A model generated the notes under the pieces. The model worked only from the letters and a program-made list of their open reading frames with translations. It was not told the DNA's origin and did no database searches. The position numbers were made by a program, and so were the translations under genes. Of a stretch of DNA of 34,822 bases, positions 16,415 through 25,363 are shown one piece after another. The stretch comes from Roseobacter sp. GTDB taxonomy: Bacteria > Pseudomonadota > Alphaproteobacteria > Rhodobacterales > Rhodobacteraceae. Numbering within the stretch: position 1 is the stretch's first letter; each line of letters begins with the position of its first letter. Location of the stretch: assembly GCA_011050655.1 (NCBI GenBank), contig DRFG01000216.1, positions 1 through 34,822 of the forward strand, written 5' to 3'.

Positions 16415-17719
16415 CTATTTCTCCGGAATTAGCCCGCGCGGGCTAAAGCGCAATACCAATAACAAGACTGCGCCCATCGTCATCAGCCGCATATGAGCGG
16501 CGGATTCGATCAGGTGATCCTTTAACCAATACCCGTCGGACATCCCCATGGTTACGAGGTTCATCAGCCATAACCCCATCGGTTCGACCATGACCCACAG
16601 ATACCACATTAAGAAACCACCCAGTACAGCCCCAAGATTATTTCCCGACCCCCCGACAATCACCATTACCCATATCAAGAAGGTAAAGCGTAGTGGCTGA
16701 TACGACCCCGGCGTTAATTGGCCGTCCAGTGTCGTCATCATAGCGCCAGCGATACCGCAAATGGCTGAGCCGAGTATAAAGACCTGCAAGTGCCGCGCAG
16801 TCACATCTTTTCCCATGGCTTCTGCTGCGGTTTCATTGTCCCGGATAGCGCGCAACATGCGGCCCCATGGCGAATGTAGCGCCCGCTGGCTCAACCACAG
16901 CAAGATCAGCAGAACCCCGGCAAACAACAACACATACAGAACCTTGACCCAGAGGGTCGATGCCTCAACCGGATCAAACCCTAGACCGGCAGCGCGCTCC
17001 ATAAAGCCCGGGTCGTTTTGCAAGTCGATTTCATACGGGACGGGGCGCGGAATACCGATTACGTTTTTCACACCGCGCGACAGCCAGTCTTCGTTCTTCA
17101 GGACGGCGATGATGATCTCGGCAATACCCAACGTGGCAATTGCCAGATAATCCGAACGCAGCCCCAAGGCTGTTTTGCCGATGATCCACGCCGCTCCGGC
17201 TGCGAATAACCCGCCTACGGGCCAAGCCAGTATCACCGGCAGGCCAAGCCCTCCTAGATAGCCGGTCTGTGCCGGGTTTAGCGCCTCTATCGCCTCGACC
17301 GCTGGGTCAAGCACAGCCCGAAACAACATGAACCCGGCCACCAGGATCCCGGTGATCGTCACCATGCGCAGCCACCCCTTGCGCATACGTTTGGCGATAA
17401 TGGCGGCCGCAAAGATCGTTATGGCCCCCATTAGCAACGCGGCGGTGACCCCCCATCCCCCCGCTGACCATCCCCCAAGGGTAGGCGGCATGCCAATTAG
17501 TACTGTGGCCAAGCCACCTAAGGCGACGAACCCCATGATACCCACGTTGAACAACCCTGCAAAACCCCATTGCAGGTTTACGCCCAAGGCCATGATGCTT
17601 GAAATCAGGCCCATTGAGATGATCAAGAGGGCCGCGTTCCAGCTTTGCGCAAAGCCAGTATAGATGATCAAGGCGGCGACAATGGCAAAGAGGCCGGTGT
17701 TTCTAAGTGTCTCGTTCAT
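16415..17719 (-). CDS. livM: branched-chain amino acid-type ABC permease LivM
   Basis: The product (434 residues) is the LivM-type inner-membrane permease, with about ten hydrophobic segments. It carries the typical NLQWGFAGLFNVGIMGFVALG segment near the start and the GMLRAIRDNETAAEAMGKDV cytoplasmic loop that contacts the ATPase. It is longer than E. coli LivM because of insertions around residues 85-160 and 225-255. Its ATG overlaps the livH stop by four bases, showing translational coupling. With LivH it forms the transport channel; substrates of such systems range from branched-chain amino acids to amides and urea, and this sequence does not settle which. It is the last gene of the minus-strand operon. 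Confidence 0.9.
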   Translation of the reverse strand: MNETLRNTGLFAIVAALIIYTGFAQSWNAALLIISMGLISSIMALGVNLQWGFAGLFNVGIMGFVALGGLATVLIGMPPTLGGWSAGGWGVTAALLMGAITIFAAAIIAKRMRKGWLRMVTITGILVAGFMLFRAVLDPAVEAIEALNPAQTGYLGGLGLPVILAWPVGGLFAAGAAWIIGKTALGLRSDYLAIATLGIAEIIIAVLKNEDWLSRGVKNVIGIPRPVPYEIDLQNDPGFMERAAGLGFDPVEASTLWVKVLYVLLFAGVLLILLWLSQRALHSPWGRMLRAIRDNETAAEAMGKDVTARHLQVFILGSAICGIAGAMMTTLDGQLTPGSYQPLRFTFLIWVMVIVGGSGNNLGAVLGGFLMWYLWVMVEPMGLWLMNLVTMGMSDGYWLKDHLIESAAHMRLMTMGAVLLLVLRFSPRGLIPEK

Positions 17720-18735
17720 ACCGATTGCCCCTTGAAAAGACCGGTGGGTTTGAACAGCAACACGATCAGCAAGATCACGAAGCTTACGGCGAATTTATAA
17801 TCGGTGGACATCAGTTGCACTAAGCTGTCCGGCTCGAACCCGGCGGGCATAAGATAACCCAGAACTTTTTTCCAGGCATAGGTAATTGTCACCTCGGAAA
17901 ACGCTATGACGAACCCGCCCGCGATGGCACCCACAGGGTTACCCAAGCCCCCGACAATGGCCGAGGCGAAGATGGGTAATAAAAGCTGGAAATACGTGAA
18001 TGGTTTGTAAGACTTATCCAACCCGTAAAGAACGCCGGCGGTGGTCGCGAGGCAAGCGACGATGATCCAGGTGATCATTACGACGCGCTCGGGGTTGATG
18101 CCCGATAAAAGAGCCAGATCCTCGTTGTCCGAATAGGCGCGCATCGACTTGCCGGATCTGGTTTTGTTCAGGAACCAAAAAAGTAACGCGACCACGATTA
18201 TTGCGGTAATTACCGTCAGGCCTTGGGTGGTTTTGATAGCTAACCCTTCTTCAAGGCCGGTCATTTTCTTGAAGGTCCTTGCCGAAATGATAAACCGCTC
18301 ACCATCCAGGAAATTCTTGTCGTCAGAACCTATGATAAAACGGGTGATGCCGTTGTAGATGAACGTGACGCCCAGAGAAACGATAACAAAGATTACCGGT
18401 TTTGCCTTCTTTTCGCGATAGAACCTGTAAACCAGACGGTCCGTGCCCAATAGCAGCGCGATGGTGAACACTATGGCGAAGGGCAGGGCCAACAGCGCCG
18501 TAGGCAGTGCCCAAAGGTGTAGCCCTATTGCTTGAAATCCCCATGTAATCAACACCGCCGACATCGCCCCAAGCGCCATGGTGTCACCATGGGCAAAGTT
18601 CGAAAATCGTAAAATGCCGTAAACCAGCGTTACCCCAAGTGCGCCAAGAGCGAGTTGGGAGCCATAAGCTATGCCAGGGACGAGGACGTAATTGGCCAAT
18701 GCAACGATTGCGTTCAGTAAATCCATTAGTTGCAC
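17716..18735 (-). CDS. livH: branched-chain amino acid-type ABC permease LivH
   Basis: A 339-residue LivH-type permease with roughly eight membrane helices. It has the family start (GIAYGSQLALGALGVTLVYG, then RFSNFAHGDTMALGA) and the coupling loop with GKSMRAYSDNEDLALLSGIN. It is somewhat longer than E. coli LivH (about 308) owing to an insertion around residues 110-165. Its start overlaps the end of the exported unknown upstream by 10 bases, and its end overlaps livM by four, so it is translated in a tightly coupled series. It pairs with LivM to import the ligand delivered by the binding protein encoded at the operon head. Confidence 0.92.
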   Translation of the reverse strand: MQLMDLLNAIVALANYVLVPGIAYGSQLALGALGVTLVYGILRFSNFAHGDTMALGAMSAVLITWGFQAIGLHLWALPTALLALPFAIVFTIALLLGTDRLVYRFYREKKAKPVIFVIVSLGVTFIYNGITRFIIGSDDKNFLDGERFIISARTFKKMTGLEEGLAIKTTQGLTVITAIIVVALLFWFLNKTRSGKSMRAYSDNEDLALLSGINPERVVMITWIIVACLATTAGVLYGLDKSYKPFTYFQLLLPIFASAIVGGLGNPVGAIAGGFVIAFSEVTITYAWKKVLGYLMPAGFEPDSLVQLMSTDYKFAVSFVILLIVLLFKPTGLFKGQSV

Positions 18736-19178
18736 GTCCCCAAATAGCTGATGAGCGTCGGGCCATCAGCGTAATGCACAGTATATCGCGTGGTCCCGTC
18801 GGCGGCGATGCTCATCAAGTGGCGTGCAGCAAAGCTGCCGCCTGAAAGGGACAAGGCCATATTCGATTTAACCCCGATCAGTTCGATCATTTCACCGTCG
18901 ATACGCATATAGCTTTGCACGACAAGGTCATTTGGCGTCAGCCCACCTGCATTCCCGGTAATTTCAGGAGCGAAATCGGATTTGGAGCACGGTTTGCTCT
19001 CGACGCATTCGTAAACGAAGCTACACGTTATCTCGATATCCTGACGAAACGGTGCAGTCTCAAGCGTCAGCTCCTCCATCATACCATCTGCGTCGTGATC
19101 CTCGGCGGTTGTCCCGGTATCTTGCGCCTGCACAGAGGTAGTCAAAGATGCCAGAGCAAGTATATAAAGCCAACGCAT
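18726..19178 (-). CDS. exported protein of unknown function inside the liv operon
   Basis: A 150-residue protein I do not recognise. A clear signal peptide (about residues 1-18, cleavage after SVQA) precedes an acidic mature part with four cysteines (C52, C58, C64 and C149, the last next to the C-terminus), which could form two disulfides in the periplasm. No membrane helix follows. It begins three bases after the livF stop with a GGGG-A-type ribosome site, and its end overlaps the livH start by 10 bases. A small exported protein wedged between ATPase and permease genes of a Liv-type importer suggests an accessory role, such as modulating the binding protein, but this is inference from position. 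Confidence 0.75.
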   Translation of the reverse strand: MRWLYILALASLTTSVQAQDTGTTAEDHDADGMMEELTLETAPFRQDIEITCSFVYECVESKPCSKSDFAPEITGNAGGLTPNDLVVQSYMRIDGEMIELIGVKSNMALSLSGGSFAARHLMSIAADGTTRYTVHYADGPTLISYLGTCN

Positions 19179-19181
19179 ACC

Positions 19182-20018
19182 TTATCCCCCCAAAAACGAT
19201 TTACGGACTTCCGGGTCGGACAAAAGCTCTTTTCCTGTGCCTGTAAATGCATTGGCACCTTGCACCAGCACATAGCCCTTATCCGCAATCTCTAAGGCCT
19301 GCCGCGCGTTCTGTTCCACCATCAAGATCGGAATCCCCGTACGTGCAACTTCTATGATCCGGTCAAAAAGTTCGTCCATGACAATGGGCGAAACCCCCGC
19401 CGTCGGTTCATCCAACATCAGCACTTTGGGCTGGGTCATCAACGCACGGCCCACAGCAACCTGTTGACGCTGCCCGCCCGAAAGTTCACCCGCCGCCTGA
19501 AGCCGCTTTTCCTTGAGGATCGGAAACAAGTCGTAAACTTGCGCCATCGTATCGCGAAAATCATCGCGGCGGATGAAGGCTCCCATTTCGAGGTTTTCCT
19601 CCACTGACATCGACGTGAAAATATTTGAGGTTTGCGGCACAAACCCCATTCCCTTGGCGACCCGGTCTTGCGGGGATAGGGCGGTGATATCTTCTCCGTC
19701 CAGCCGAACATGACCTTGACGCACATCCAACATGCCGAATACCGCTTTCATCGCCGTGGATTTGCCAGCACCGTTGGGGCCGACGATCACAGCGATCTCG
19801 CCTTTTTCGACGGCAATGGTGCAGTCATGCAGAATATCCGGCCCATTGCCATAACCGCCGGTCATACTTTCGCCGATCAAAAACGGGCCACCGGGGGCAG
19901 GGTGGCTTTTTCCGCCTTGCCTGACAGGCTGCGCCGTGCCTTGGCCTTTTGGGTTCCCGATCGACAGATCGTGGTTCCCTCGGTCGGCATATGGATCACT
20001 CATGTTGGTTTCTTTCAT
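19182..20018 (-). CDS. livF: branched-chain amino acid-type ABC ATPase LivF
   Basis: The 278-residue product is the LivF-type ATPase: Walker A GPNGAGKST (about residues 79-87), Q-loop region FVPQTSNIF, signature LSGGQRQQ, Walker B VLMLDEPTAGVSP and H-loop replaced by the LivF-typical MVEQNAR. The first 45 residues form a polar, Gly- and Pro-rich extension before the usual LivF start (GGYG), which most homologues lack. The ATG at 20018 overlaps the stop of the exported unknown as ATGA; a second ATG at 20003 would shorten the extension by five residues. It energises import with LivG, LivH and LivM. Confidence 0.93.
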   Translation of the reverse strand: MKETNMSDPYADRGNHDLSIGNPKGQGTAQPVRQGGKSHPAPGGPFLIGESMTGGYGNGPDILHDCTIAVEKGEIAVIVGPNGAGKSTAMKAVFGMLDVRQGHVRLDGEDITALSPQDRVAKGMGFVPQTSNIFTSMSVEENLEMGAFIRRDDFRDTMAQVYDLFPILKEKRLQAAGELSGGQRQQVAVGRALMTQPKVLMLDEPTAGVSPIVMDELFDRIIEVARTGIPILMVEQNARQALEIADKGYVLVQGANAFTGTGKELLSDPEVRKSFLGG

Positions 20019-20581
20019 TCGTTCGTCTTCGTGGTTGGGGCAATCGCGTCAGCACAGGTGATTTCATCCGCGCAGCTGTCCCGCAGCATCATCGCCACTT
20101 CAAACGATATTTTTTCCATTTCTTCCAACGGCATCGCGTCCCCGGTATCAAGGTAGACCATGATCCGGGACGGCCCAACTTCGGACAGCATTACTGCGCT
20201 CATGGTGCGGCTGCCGTCAATTTCGTCATACTGCAAATGTCGCAGCGTCAACCCGCGGGGCGTTACGATCTTGTCGACCTGAAGCACTTCGGGCGGGGTC
20301 GTATTTTCCGCTGCTATCCATGCAGTATAGGTGTCGAACTGCTCTGACAGCGTTGTCGAACTATCGCTGATTTCAAAGCCTGGCCACTGATCGGTGAAGT
20401 TTAAGATGACTTCGCCAAGATAACGCGTGGTGCCGTCACCAACAGGGTCCCAGGTGGCATTTTCCCATGCGGTGCCGCGGTCACACATCCATACGGATTC
20501 TGACAATTGAGCACAGGCCGCCGATGCCTGCGGCAACGCGATCATCGCGACAGCGGCCCATGCGGCGAACCCAAGTCTCAT
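20015..20581 (-). CDS. second exported protein of unknown function inside the liv operon
   Basis: A 188-residue protein I cannot assign to a family. A signal peptide ends near residue 20 (PQASA), and the mature part has four cysteines (C23, C33, C170, C176) placed at its two ends, suggesting disulfides in the periplasm. No further membrane helix is visible. Its start overlaps the livG stop and its stop overlaps the livF start, four bases each, so the ribosome passes directly from one ATPase gene through it to the other. With the other exported unknown at 18726-19178 it makes two extra secreted products in one ABC operon, both with four mature cysteines, though they are not visibly similar in sequence. 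Confidence 0.78.
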   Translation of the reverse strand: MRLGFAAWAAVAMIALPQASAACAQLSESVWMCDRGTAWENATWDPVGDGTTRYLGEVILNFTDQWPGFEISDSSTTLSEQFDTYTAWIAAENTTPPEVLQVDKIVTPRGLTLRHLQYDEIDGSRTMSAVMLSEVGPSRIMVYLDTGDAMPLEEMEKISFEVAMMLRDSCADEITCADAIAPTTKTNE

Positions 20582-21357
20582 GCGGACACGGTCTTGTTTT
20601 TCAGACCGGTCCCAAGATAGGCTTCGATGACCTGTTCGTTCGCCTTGATTTCGGACAGGGTCCCTTGTGCAAGAACCTTACCCTCGGCCATGCAGATCAC
20701 CGGATCACACAGGCGTCCGATAAAATCCATGTCGTGTTCGATCACGACAAATGTATATCCTCGTTCCTGATTAAGACGGATGATCGCGTCACCAATGATA
20801 TTGAGCAAGGTGCGGTTCACGCCGGCACCCACTTCGTCGAGAAATACGATTTTGGCGTCGACCATCATGGTTCGGCCTAGTTCCAGCAGTTTCTTTTGGC
20901 CACCGGAAATCTGCCCGGCTTTCTGCTCGGCCAGATGTTGTATCGTCAGAAACTCAAGAACCTCGTCGGCTTTGGCCTTTAGGGCACGTTCTTGGTCTGC
21001 GATGCGTTTGCGGCCAAACCAGGTATTCCAAAGTGTTTCGCCTGCCTGATCGCCAGGAACCATCATTAGATTCTCGCGGCAGGTCATCGACGAAAATTCA
21101 TGGGCTATCTGAAACGTTCTGAGCAGACCCTTGTGAAACAGATCGTGCGGGGGCAGCCCGGTGATGTCTTCGCCGTCCATCATCACACGGCCCGATGTGG
21201 GTTTTAGAACACCAGCTATCACGTTGAATAAAGTAGTCTTTCCGGCACCATTAGGGCCGATCAATCCAGTGATGGTGCCCTTGCCTATGGTCAGGCTTGC
21301 GCCATCAACGGCGTGAAATCCGCCGAAGTGTTTGTGTACGTCGTCAACGACGATCAT
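20578..21357 (-). CDS. livG: branched-chain amino acid-type ABC ATPase LivG
   Basis: A 259-residue LivG-type ATPase with Walker A GPNGAGKTT (about residues 34-42), signature QISGGQKK, Walker B KIVFLDEVGAGVN and the LivG-typical H-loop VIEHDMDFI. The usual EPxAG after Walker B reads EVGAGVN here; the catalytic Glu is kept. The ribosome site AGGGA lies ahead of the ATG at 21357. It is the first ATPase gene after the binding-protein gene, separated from it by a 101-base gap with a hairpin, and it overlaps the exported unknown downstream by four bases. Confidence 0.93.
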   Translation of the reverse strand: MIVVDDVHKHFGGFHAVDGASLTIGKGTITGLIGPNGAGKTTLFNVIAGVLKPTSGRVMMDGEDITGLPPHDLFHKGLLRTFQIAHEFSSMTCRENLMMVPGDQAGETLWNTWFGRKRIADQERALKAKADEVLEFLTIQHLAEQKAGQISGGQKKLLELGRTMMVDAKIVFLDEVGAGVNRTLLNIIGDAIIRLNQERGYTFVVIEHDMDFIGRLCDPVICMAEGKVLAQGTLSEIKANEQVIEAYLGTGLKNKTVSA

Positions 21358-21407
21358 ATGAATATCCCTGTGCCCACGTCGTAAATGCGTGGTTTTTCTT
21401 ACTCAAA

Positions 21408-21433
21408 CAGCAGCCCGATTGCCCGGGCTGCTG
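21408..21433 (-). terminator. GC-rich hairpin between binding-protein gene and livG
   Basis: A perfect 10-bp GC-rich stem (CAGCAGCCCG with its complement, loop ATTGCC) sits 26 bases after the binding-protein stop. On the minus strand it is followed by only a short T-rich stretch. It most likely acts as a leaky terminator or a 3' stabiliser that keeps binding-protein mRNA in excess over the transporter genes. Confidence 0.6.
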
Positions 21434-21458
21434 GTATTGATGTTGTAAACTGGTGAAG

Positions 21459-22652
21459 TTATTTAAAGCCGATGGTTTCGATCTTACCATCTTTGACTTC
21501 GATCATCCGGTAAGTGCCAGCGGATTCACCTGCTCCGATCAGCTCGACTGCGGAGGCACCGACATAGTCGACATCCTTGCCCGCTGCGATCAATTCAAGC
21601 GCTTTTGCTAGCTCACCAGGATAGATTTTCTCTCCCGGGGCGTTCGCCACTTCAAGGATCTTGGGGCCGTATTCTGCCGGATCCATTGAATTTGCCGCTT
21701 GCATTGCCAGCAGAAAAAGCGCTGCGGCGTCATAGGATTCAGGAGTGTAAGGCGAGGTGCCGTTGAATCCCGCGTCCTCTGCCATTTTAGCAAAGCTGTC
21801 GATACCCTGACCTTCGGAACCCGCAATCTGGCCATAAGATCCGTTTAGATCGTCGCCGATACGGTCAGGTAAAGTGTCACCGATCATGCCGCCGGGCAGG
21901 CCGAAGGTGTCAAACGCCCCGGTATCCAAAGCTGCATTGATGATGCCGGGACCGCCTTGGTCAAGGTAGCCTGCAACAACCAGAATATCACCCCCGGCAG
22001 AGGCCAGCGCACCGACTTCGGCCGAGTAGTCTGCCTTGCCATCTTCATGTGCCGCTACAATTGTGACCTCGCCACCAACGGCTTTGAAGCTGGTTTCGAT
22101 CGCATCCGCCAGCCCCTTGCCATAGTCGTTGTTGGTATAGGTCAACGCAATGGATTTCACACCGCGCTCCTTGAGGATTTCGGCCATGACTTCACCTTCA
22201 CGCGCATCTGACGGTGAGGTGCGGAAGAACAAGCCATTGTCGTCCATTGTGGATAGACCTGGGGATGTCGCGGAAGGCGATATCATCACCATGCCATTCG
22301 GTATCGCGACGTTCTGCAATACCGCACCTGTCACACCGGAGCAATCTGCGCCAATCAACCCGTTGATGCCTTCGGAGATAAGTCTTTCCGCACCCGATAC
22401 CGCAAGACCGTTATCGATACAGCCAGAATCTGCACGGATCGACGACACTTTTGCGCCGCCCATCAAAAGACCGCTATCCGTAACTTCCTTCATGGCCATT
22501 TCGGCCCCGGCAGCCATTGGGCCTGTCAGCGATTCAATGGGACCGGTAAACCCGAACTCCACGCCCAGTTTCACTTCTTTGCTGTGGGCGTCTGCATATG
22601 CATTCGTCGCAAGCAATGCCGCAGCCGTTGTGGCCATAAGCATTTTTTTCAT
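21459..22652 (-). CDS. ABC substrate-binding protein, Leu/Ile/Val-binding type
   Basis: The product (397 residues) is a periplasmic type I binding protein of the LivJ/LivK (peripla_BP_6) family. The signal peptide ends at NAYA-D near residue 21. The mature part starts with VKLGVEFGFTGPIESLTGP, the common ligand-loop opening, and contains NGLIGADCSG and SPSATSPGLS motifs that line the cleft; the cysteines in SGCID and ADCSG are at the usual disulfide positions. I chose the ATG at 22652 because GGGAGA precedes it and it gives a proper signal peptide. It captures the solute for LivHMGF. Binding residues are not enough to tell amino acid from amide or other ligands. Confidence 0.92.
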   Translation of the reverse strand: MKKMLMATTAAALLATNAYADAHSKEVKLGVEFGFTGPIESLTGPMAAGAEMAMKEVTDSGLLMGGAKVSSIRADSGCIDNGLAVSGAERLISEGINGLIGADCSGVTGAVLQNVAIPNGMVMISPSATSPGLSTMDDNGLFFRTSPSDAREGEVMAEILKERGVKSIALTYTNNDYGKGLADAIETSFKAVGGEVTIVAAHEDGKADYSAEVGALASAGGDILVVAGYLDQGGPGIINAALDTGAFDTFGLPGGMIGDTLPDRIGDDLNGSYGQIAGSEGQGIDSFAKMAEDAGFNGTSPYTPESYDAAALFLLAMQAANSMDPAEYGPKILEVANAPGEKIYPGELAKALELIAAGKDVDYVGASAVELIGAGESAGTYRMIEVKDGKIETIGFK

Positions 22653-22766
22653 TGATTGTCTCCCGTGTTGGAACGTTATGTTCAGCACAAAGCCTATGCG
22701 GCAGTATTCCAAAAGAAAAGTCCAATTGTAGATTGCTACACAACGGGAACCGACCTGTCCCTATCT

Positions 22767-23771
22767 TTATATCGACAGTCTTGCCGCGTGCGAACCACGC
22801 TCGCGGTAGGGGGTTGTGTCGTAATGGGCTCGGTAACACTTGGAAAAATGCGAGGGCGATGCAAACCCGCAAGCAAGGGCGACGTTGATGACGCTCATAT
22901 CGGTCTGCATCAACAGATTTCTGGCTTTCTGAAGTCGCAACTCCATATAGTAACGCTTGGGACTCCGGTTAAGATAGCGGCGGAACAGACGCTCAAGCTG
23001 GCGGGTCGACATGCCAACATCTCGTGCCAAAAACGATGGGCTGATCGGTTCTTCTATGTTCGCTTCCATCATCTGGATAACTTGGCTCAACTTTGGGTGT
23101 CGTACACCGATACGGGTTGGAACTGACAACCGTTGCGTGTCCTGATCGGTTCGGATTGAGCTGTAAATCAATTGGTCCGCTACGGAGTTGGCAAGATCTT
23201 CACCCAGATCGTCGGCAATAAGCTTGAGCATCAGGTCAATCGAAGATGTCCCACCCGCCGTGGTCATCCGGTTGCCGTCGACCACAAATACCGATTTCGT
23301 AAGGTTCACTTCTTCAAAATCTTCGGAAAAGCTGTCTTGGTTTTCCCAATGTATCGTCGCCCTTTTCCCATCCAACAATCCGGCCTTAGCCAAAGTGAAT
23401 GCTGCCGTGCAAAGCCCGCCCACCATCATCCCCTTGCGGGCCTCGCGGCGAAGCCACCCCAATAGTTTCTTTGTCGTAGCGGACTGTACGTCTATACCGC
23501 TGCACACAACCAATGTGTCTTCGCGGCGCAGTTCATCCAGATCCCCGTCAAGGGTGAATTCCGCCCCTGCAGAACAACGTACACGCCCGCCACCTTCCCC
23601 GATCAAGCGCCAATCGTACACGCTGCGCCCCGCCATACGGTTGGCAATTCGCAAACATTCAACGGCTGATGCAAAACTGAGCATCGTAAAGTTTTCAAGA
23701 AGTACAAAGACGAAAAGACGGGCCTTTTCGTCTTTGGCTATGATGCGGCGAGCCGGGCGGGCGTCTGACAT
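22767..23771 (-). CDS. GlxA/GbdR-like AraC-family regulator with DJ-1 domain
   Basis: A 334-residue regulator. An N-terminal DJ-1/PfpI-like amidotransferase-fold sensor (about residues 15-190, nucleophile-elbow region [14 protein letters not shown]) precedes a C-terminal AraC double helix-turn-helix (about 225-320, [17 protein letters not shown] and [15 protein letters not shown]). The overall match I recall is to GbdR and CdhR, which respond to glycine betaine, dimethylglycine or carnitine derivatives. It lies just upstream of the binding-protein gene on the same strand with 114 bases between, so it may regulate the importer or be its first gene. Ligand identity is an inference from relatives and not proven. 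Confidence 0.87.
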   Translation of the reverse strand: MSDARPARRIIAKDEKARLFVFVLLENFTMLSFASAVECLRIANRMAGRSVYDWRLIGEGGGRVRCSAGAEFTLDGDLDELRREDTLVVCSGIDVQSATTKKLLGWLRREARKGMMVGGLCTAAFTLAKAGLLDGKRATIHWENQDSFSEDFEEVNLTKSVFVVDGNRMTTAGGTSSIDLMLKLIADDLGEDLANSVADQLIYSSIRTDQDTQRLSVPTRIGVRHPKLSQVIQMMEANIEEPISPSFLARDVGMSTRQLERLFRRYLNRSPKRYYMELRLQKARNLLMQTDMSVINVALACGFASPSHFSKCYRAHYDTTPYRERGSHAARLSI

Positions 23772-23972
23772 TTCGTCGCCTTTCGGGTTGACTTGAGTTT
23801 ATGGGCAAAGCGGGAGCTGCCCCTCAAAACCTGCGGAAAACCTTGCCCACGAGGCGGCATCAAGGTCAATAGGGTGAATTTCGGTTCTGGTCACTCGGCA
23901 CAGGCTTTTGTATACCAAAGACCTAAATGTTTGCGCCTGACAATAGGGCGCTGCGTAGTTCGGAGAGAAATG

Positions 23973-25343
23973 ATGACCGATTGGACAAAATCAAGCTGGC
24001 GCGACAAACCGCGGATCCAGATGCCCGACTATCCTGATCAGGACGCGCTGCGCGCCGTCGAGGCTGAATTGTCCCGGTATCCATTGTTGGTTTTTGCAGG
24101 CGAAGCGCGCCGTTTGAAAAAGCACCTTGCCGCAGCCGGCCGAGGTGAGGCGTTCTTGCTTCAAGGGGGCGATTGCGCCGAAAGTTTTGAGCAATTCAGC
24201 AGCGACATGATCCGCGACACTTTCAAAGTGATGCTGCAAATGGCGATCGTGTTGACCCACGGTGCCAAGGTGCCGGTGATCAAGCTGGGGCGGATGGCGG
24301 GCCAATTTGCCAAGCCGCGTTCGGCCCCTACAGAAGTTATAGACGGCGTGGAGCTTCCCAGCTACCGCGGCGACATCATCAACGAGTTGGCGTTCACGCC
24401 CGAGGCCCGCATCCCGGACCCTAAAAAAATGCTGCGCGCTTACACTCAGGCCGCCGCGACGCTGAACCTGATCCGTGCGTTTTCGACCGGTGGTTACGCG
24501 GATGTGCATCAGGTACACGGCTGGACCTTGGGCTTTACCGACAACGAAAAGGCCGAGAAGTACCGCGAGATCGCCAATCGGATTTCCGACACGCTTGATT
24601 TCATGGCAGCGGCTGGGGTGACGTCGGAAACCGCACATACCCTGCAGTCGGTTGAGTATTATACCAGCCATGAATCTCTCCTGCTGGAATATGAAGAGGC
24701 GCTTTGTCGTCAGGACAGCCAGACCGGCAAGTGGCTGGCGGGATCGGGTCATATGATCTGGATCGGTGACCGTACGCGCCAGCCCGACGGTGCGCATGTC
24801 GAATTCGCGCGTGGCGTCCAAAACCCTATCGGGTTGAAGTGCGGCCCGACAATGACCAGCGACGACCTGAAGCAGTTGATGAAAACGCTGAACCCCCAAA
24901 ACGAGGAGGGGCGTTTGACCCTGATCGCGCGATTTGGTGCGGGCAACGTCGGGGAACATCTGCCTCGACTTATAAAAACTGTACAGGAAGAGGGCGCAAG
25001 CGTGGTGTGGACCTGCGACGCGATGCACGGCAACACGATCAAGTCTTCGAGCGGCTACAAGACGCGGCCATTCGATTCCGTACTACGCGAGGTGCGCGAA
25101 TTCTTTGCGGTTCATGCAGCCGAAGGTACAGTGCCCGGCGGTGTCCATTTCGAGATGACCGGCCAGGATGTCACTGAATGCACCGGTGGCGTACGTGCCG
25201 TGCAAGACGAGGATCTATCAGATCGTTACCATACCGCTTGCGATCCCCGGTTGAATGCCAGCCAATCGCTTGAGCTCGCGTTTTTGGTTGCAGAAGAGCT
25301 ATCAGCGCGTCGCGCGGCACATCAGGTCAAGGCGGCAGGCTAA
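23973..25343 (+). CDS. aroG: class II 3-deoxy-7-phosphoheptulonate (DAHP) synthase
   Basis: The product (456 residues) catalyses the first step of the shikimate pathway, joining phosphoenolpyruvate and erythrose 4-phosphate. Class II (plant and Mycobacterium type) motifs are all present: [52 protein letters not shown] with a metal-binding His, and [15 protein letters not shown]. The length is normal. ATG codons at 23970 and 23973 follow a CGGAGAG ribosome site; I chose the second by spacing. It is divergent from the GbdR-like regulator and stands alone. A small hairpin (GCGCC and GGCGC, about 23933-23951) lies before the ribosome site and might modulate expression. Confidence 0.95.
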   Translation: MTDWTKSSWRDKPRIQMPDYPDQDALRAVEAELSRYPLLVFAGEARRLKKHLAAAGRGEAFLLQGGDCAESFEQFSSDMIRDTFKVMLQMAIVLTHGAKVPVIKLGRMAGQFAKPRSAPTEVIDGVELPSYRGDIINELAFTPEARIPDPKKMLRAYTQAAATLNLIRAFSTGGYADVHQVHGWTLGFTDNEKAEKYREIANRISDTLDFMAAAGVTSETAHTLQSVEYYTSHESLLLEYEEALCRQDSQTGKWLAGSGHMIWIGDRTRQPDGAHVEFARGVQNPIGLKCGPTMTSDDLKQLMKTLNPQNEEGRLTLIARFGAGNVGEHLPRLIKTVQEEGASVVWTCDAMHGNTIKSSSGYKTRPFDSVLREVREFFAVHAAEGTVPGGVHFEMTGQDVTECTGGVRAVQDEDLSDRYHTACDPRLNASQSLELAFLVAEELSARRAAHQVKAAG

Positions 25344-25363
25344 CACTTTGATTCTGTTAAAGA

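Noticed and set aside
23991-25028. Minus-strand frame of 345 codons opposite DAHP synthase
   Set aside because: It is a shadow of a highly conserved enzyme gene in another frame, with composition typical of antisense reading.
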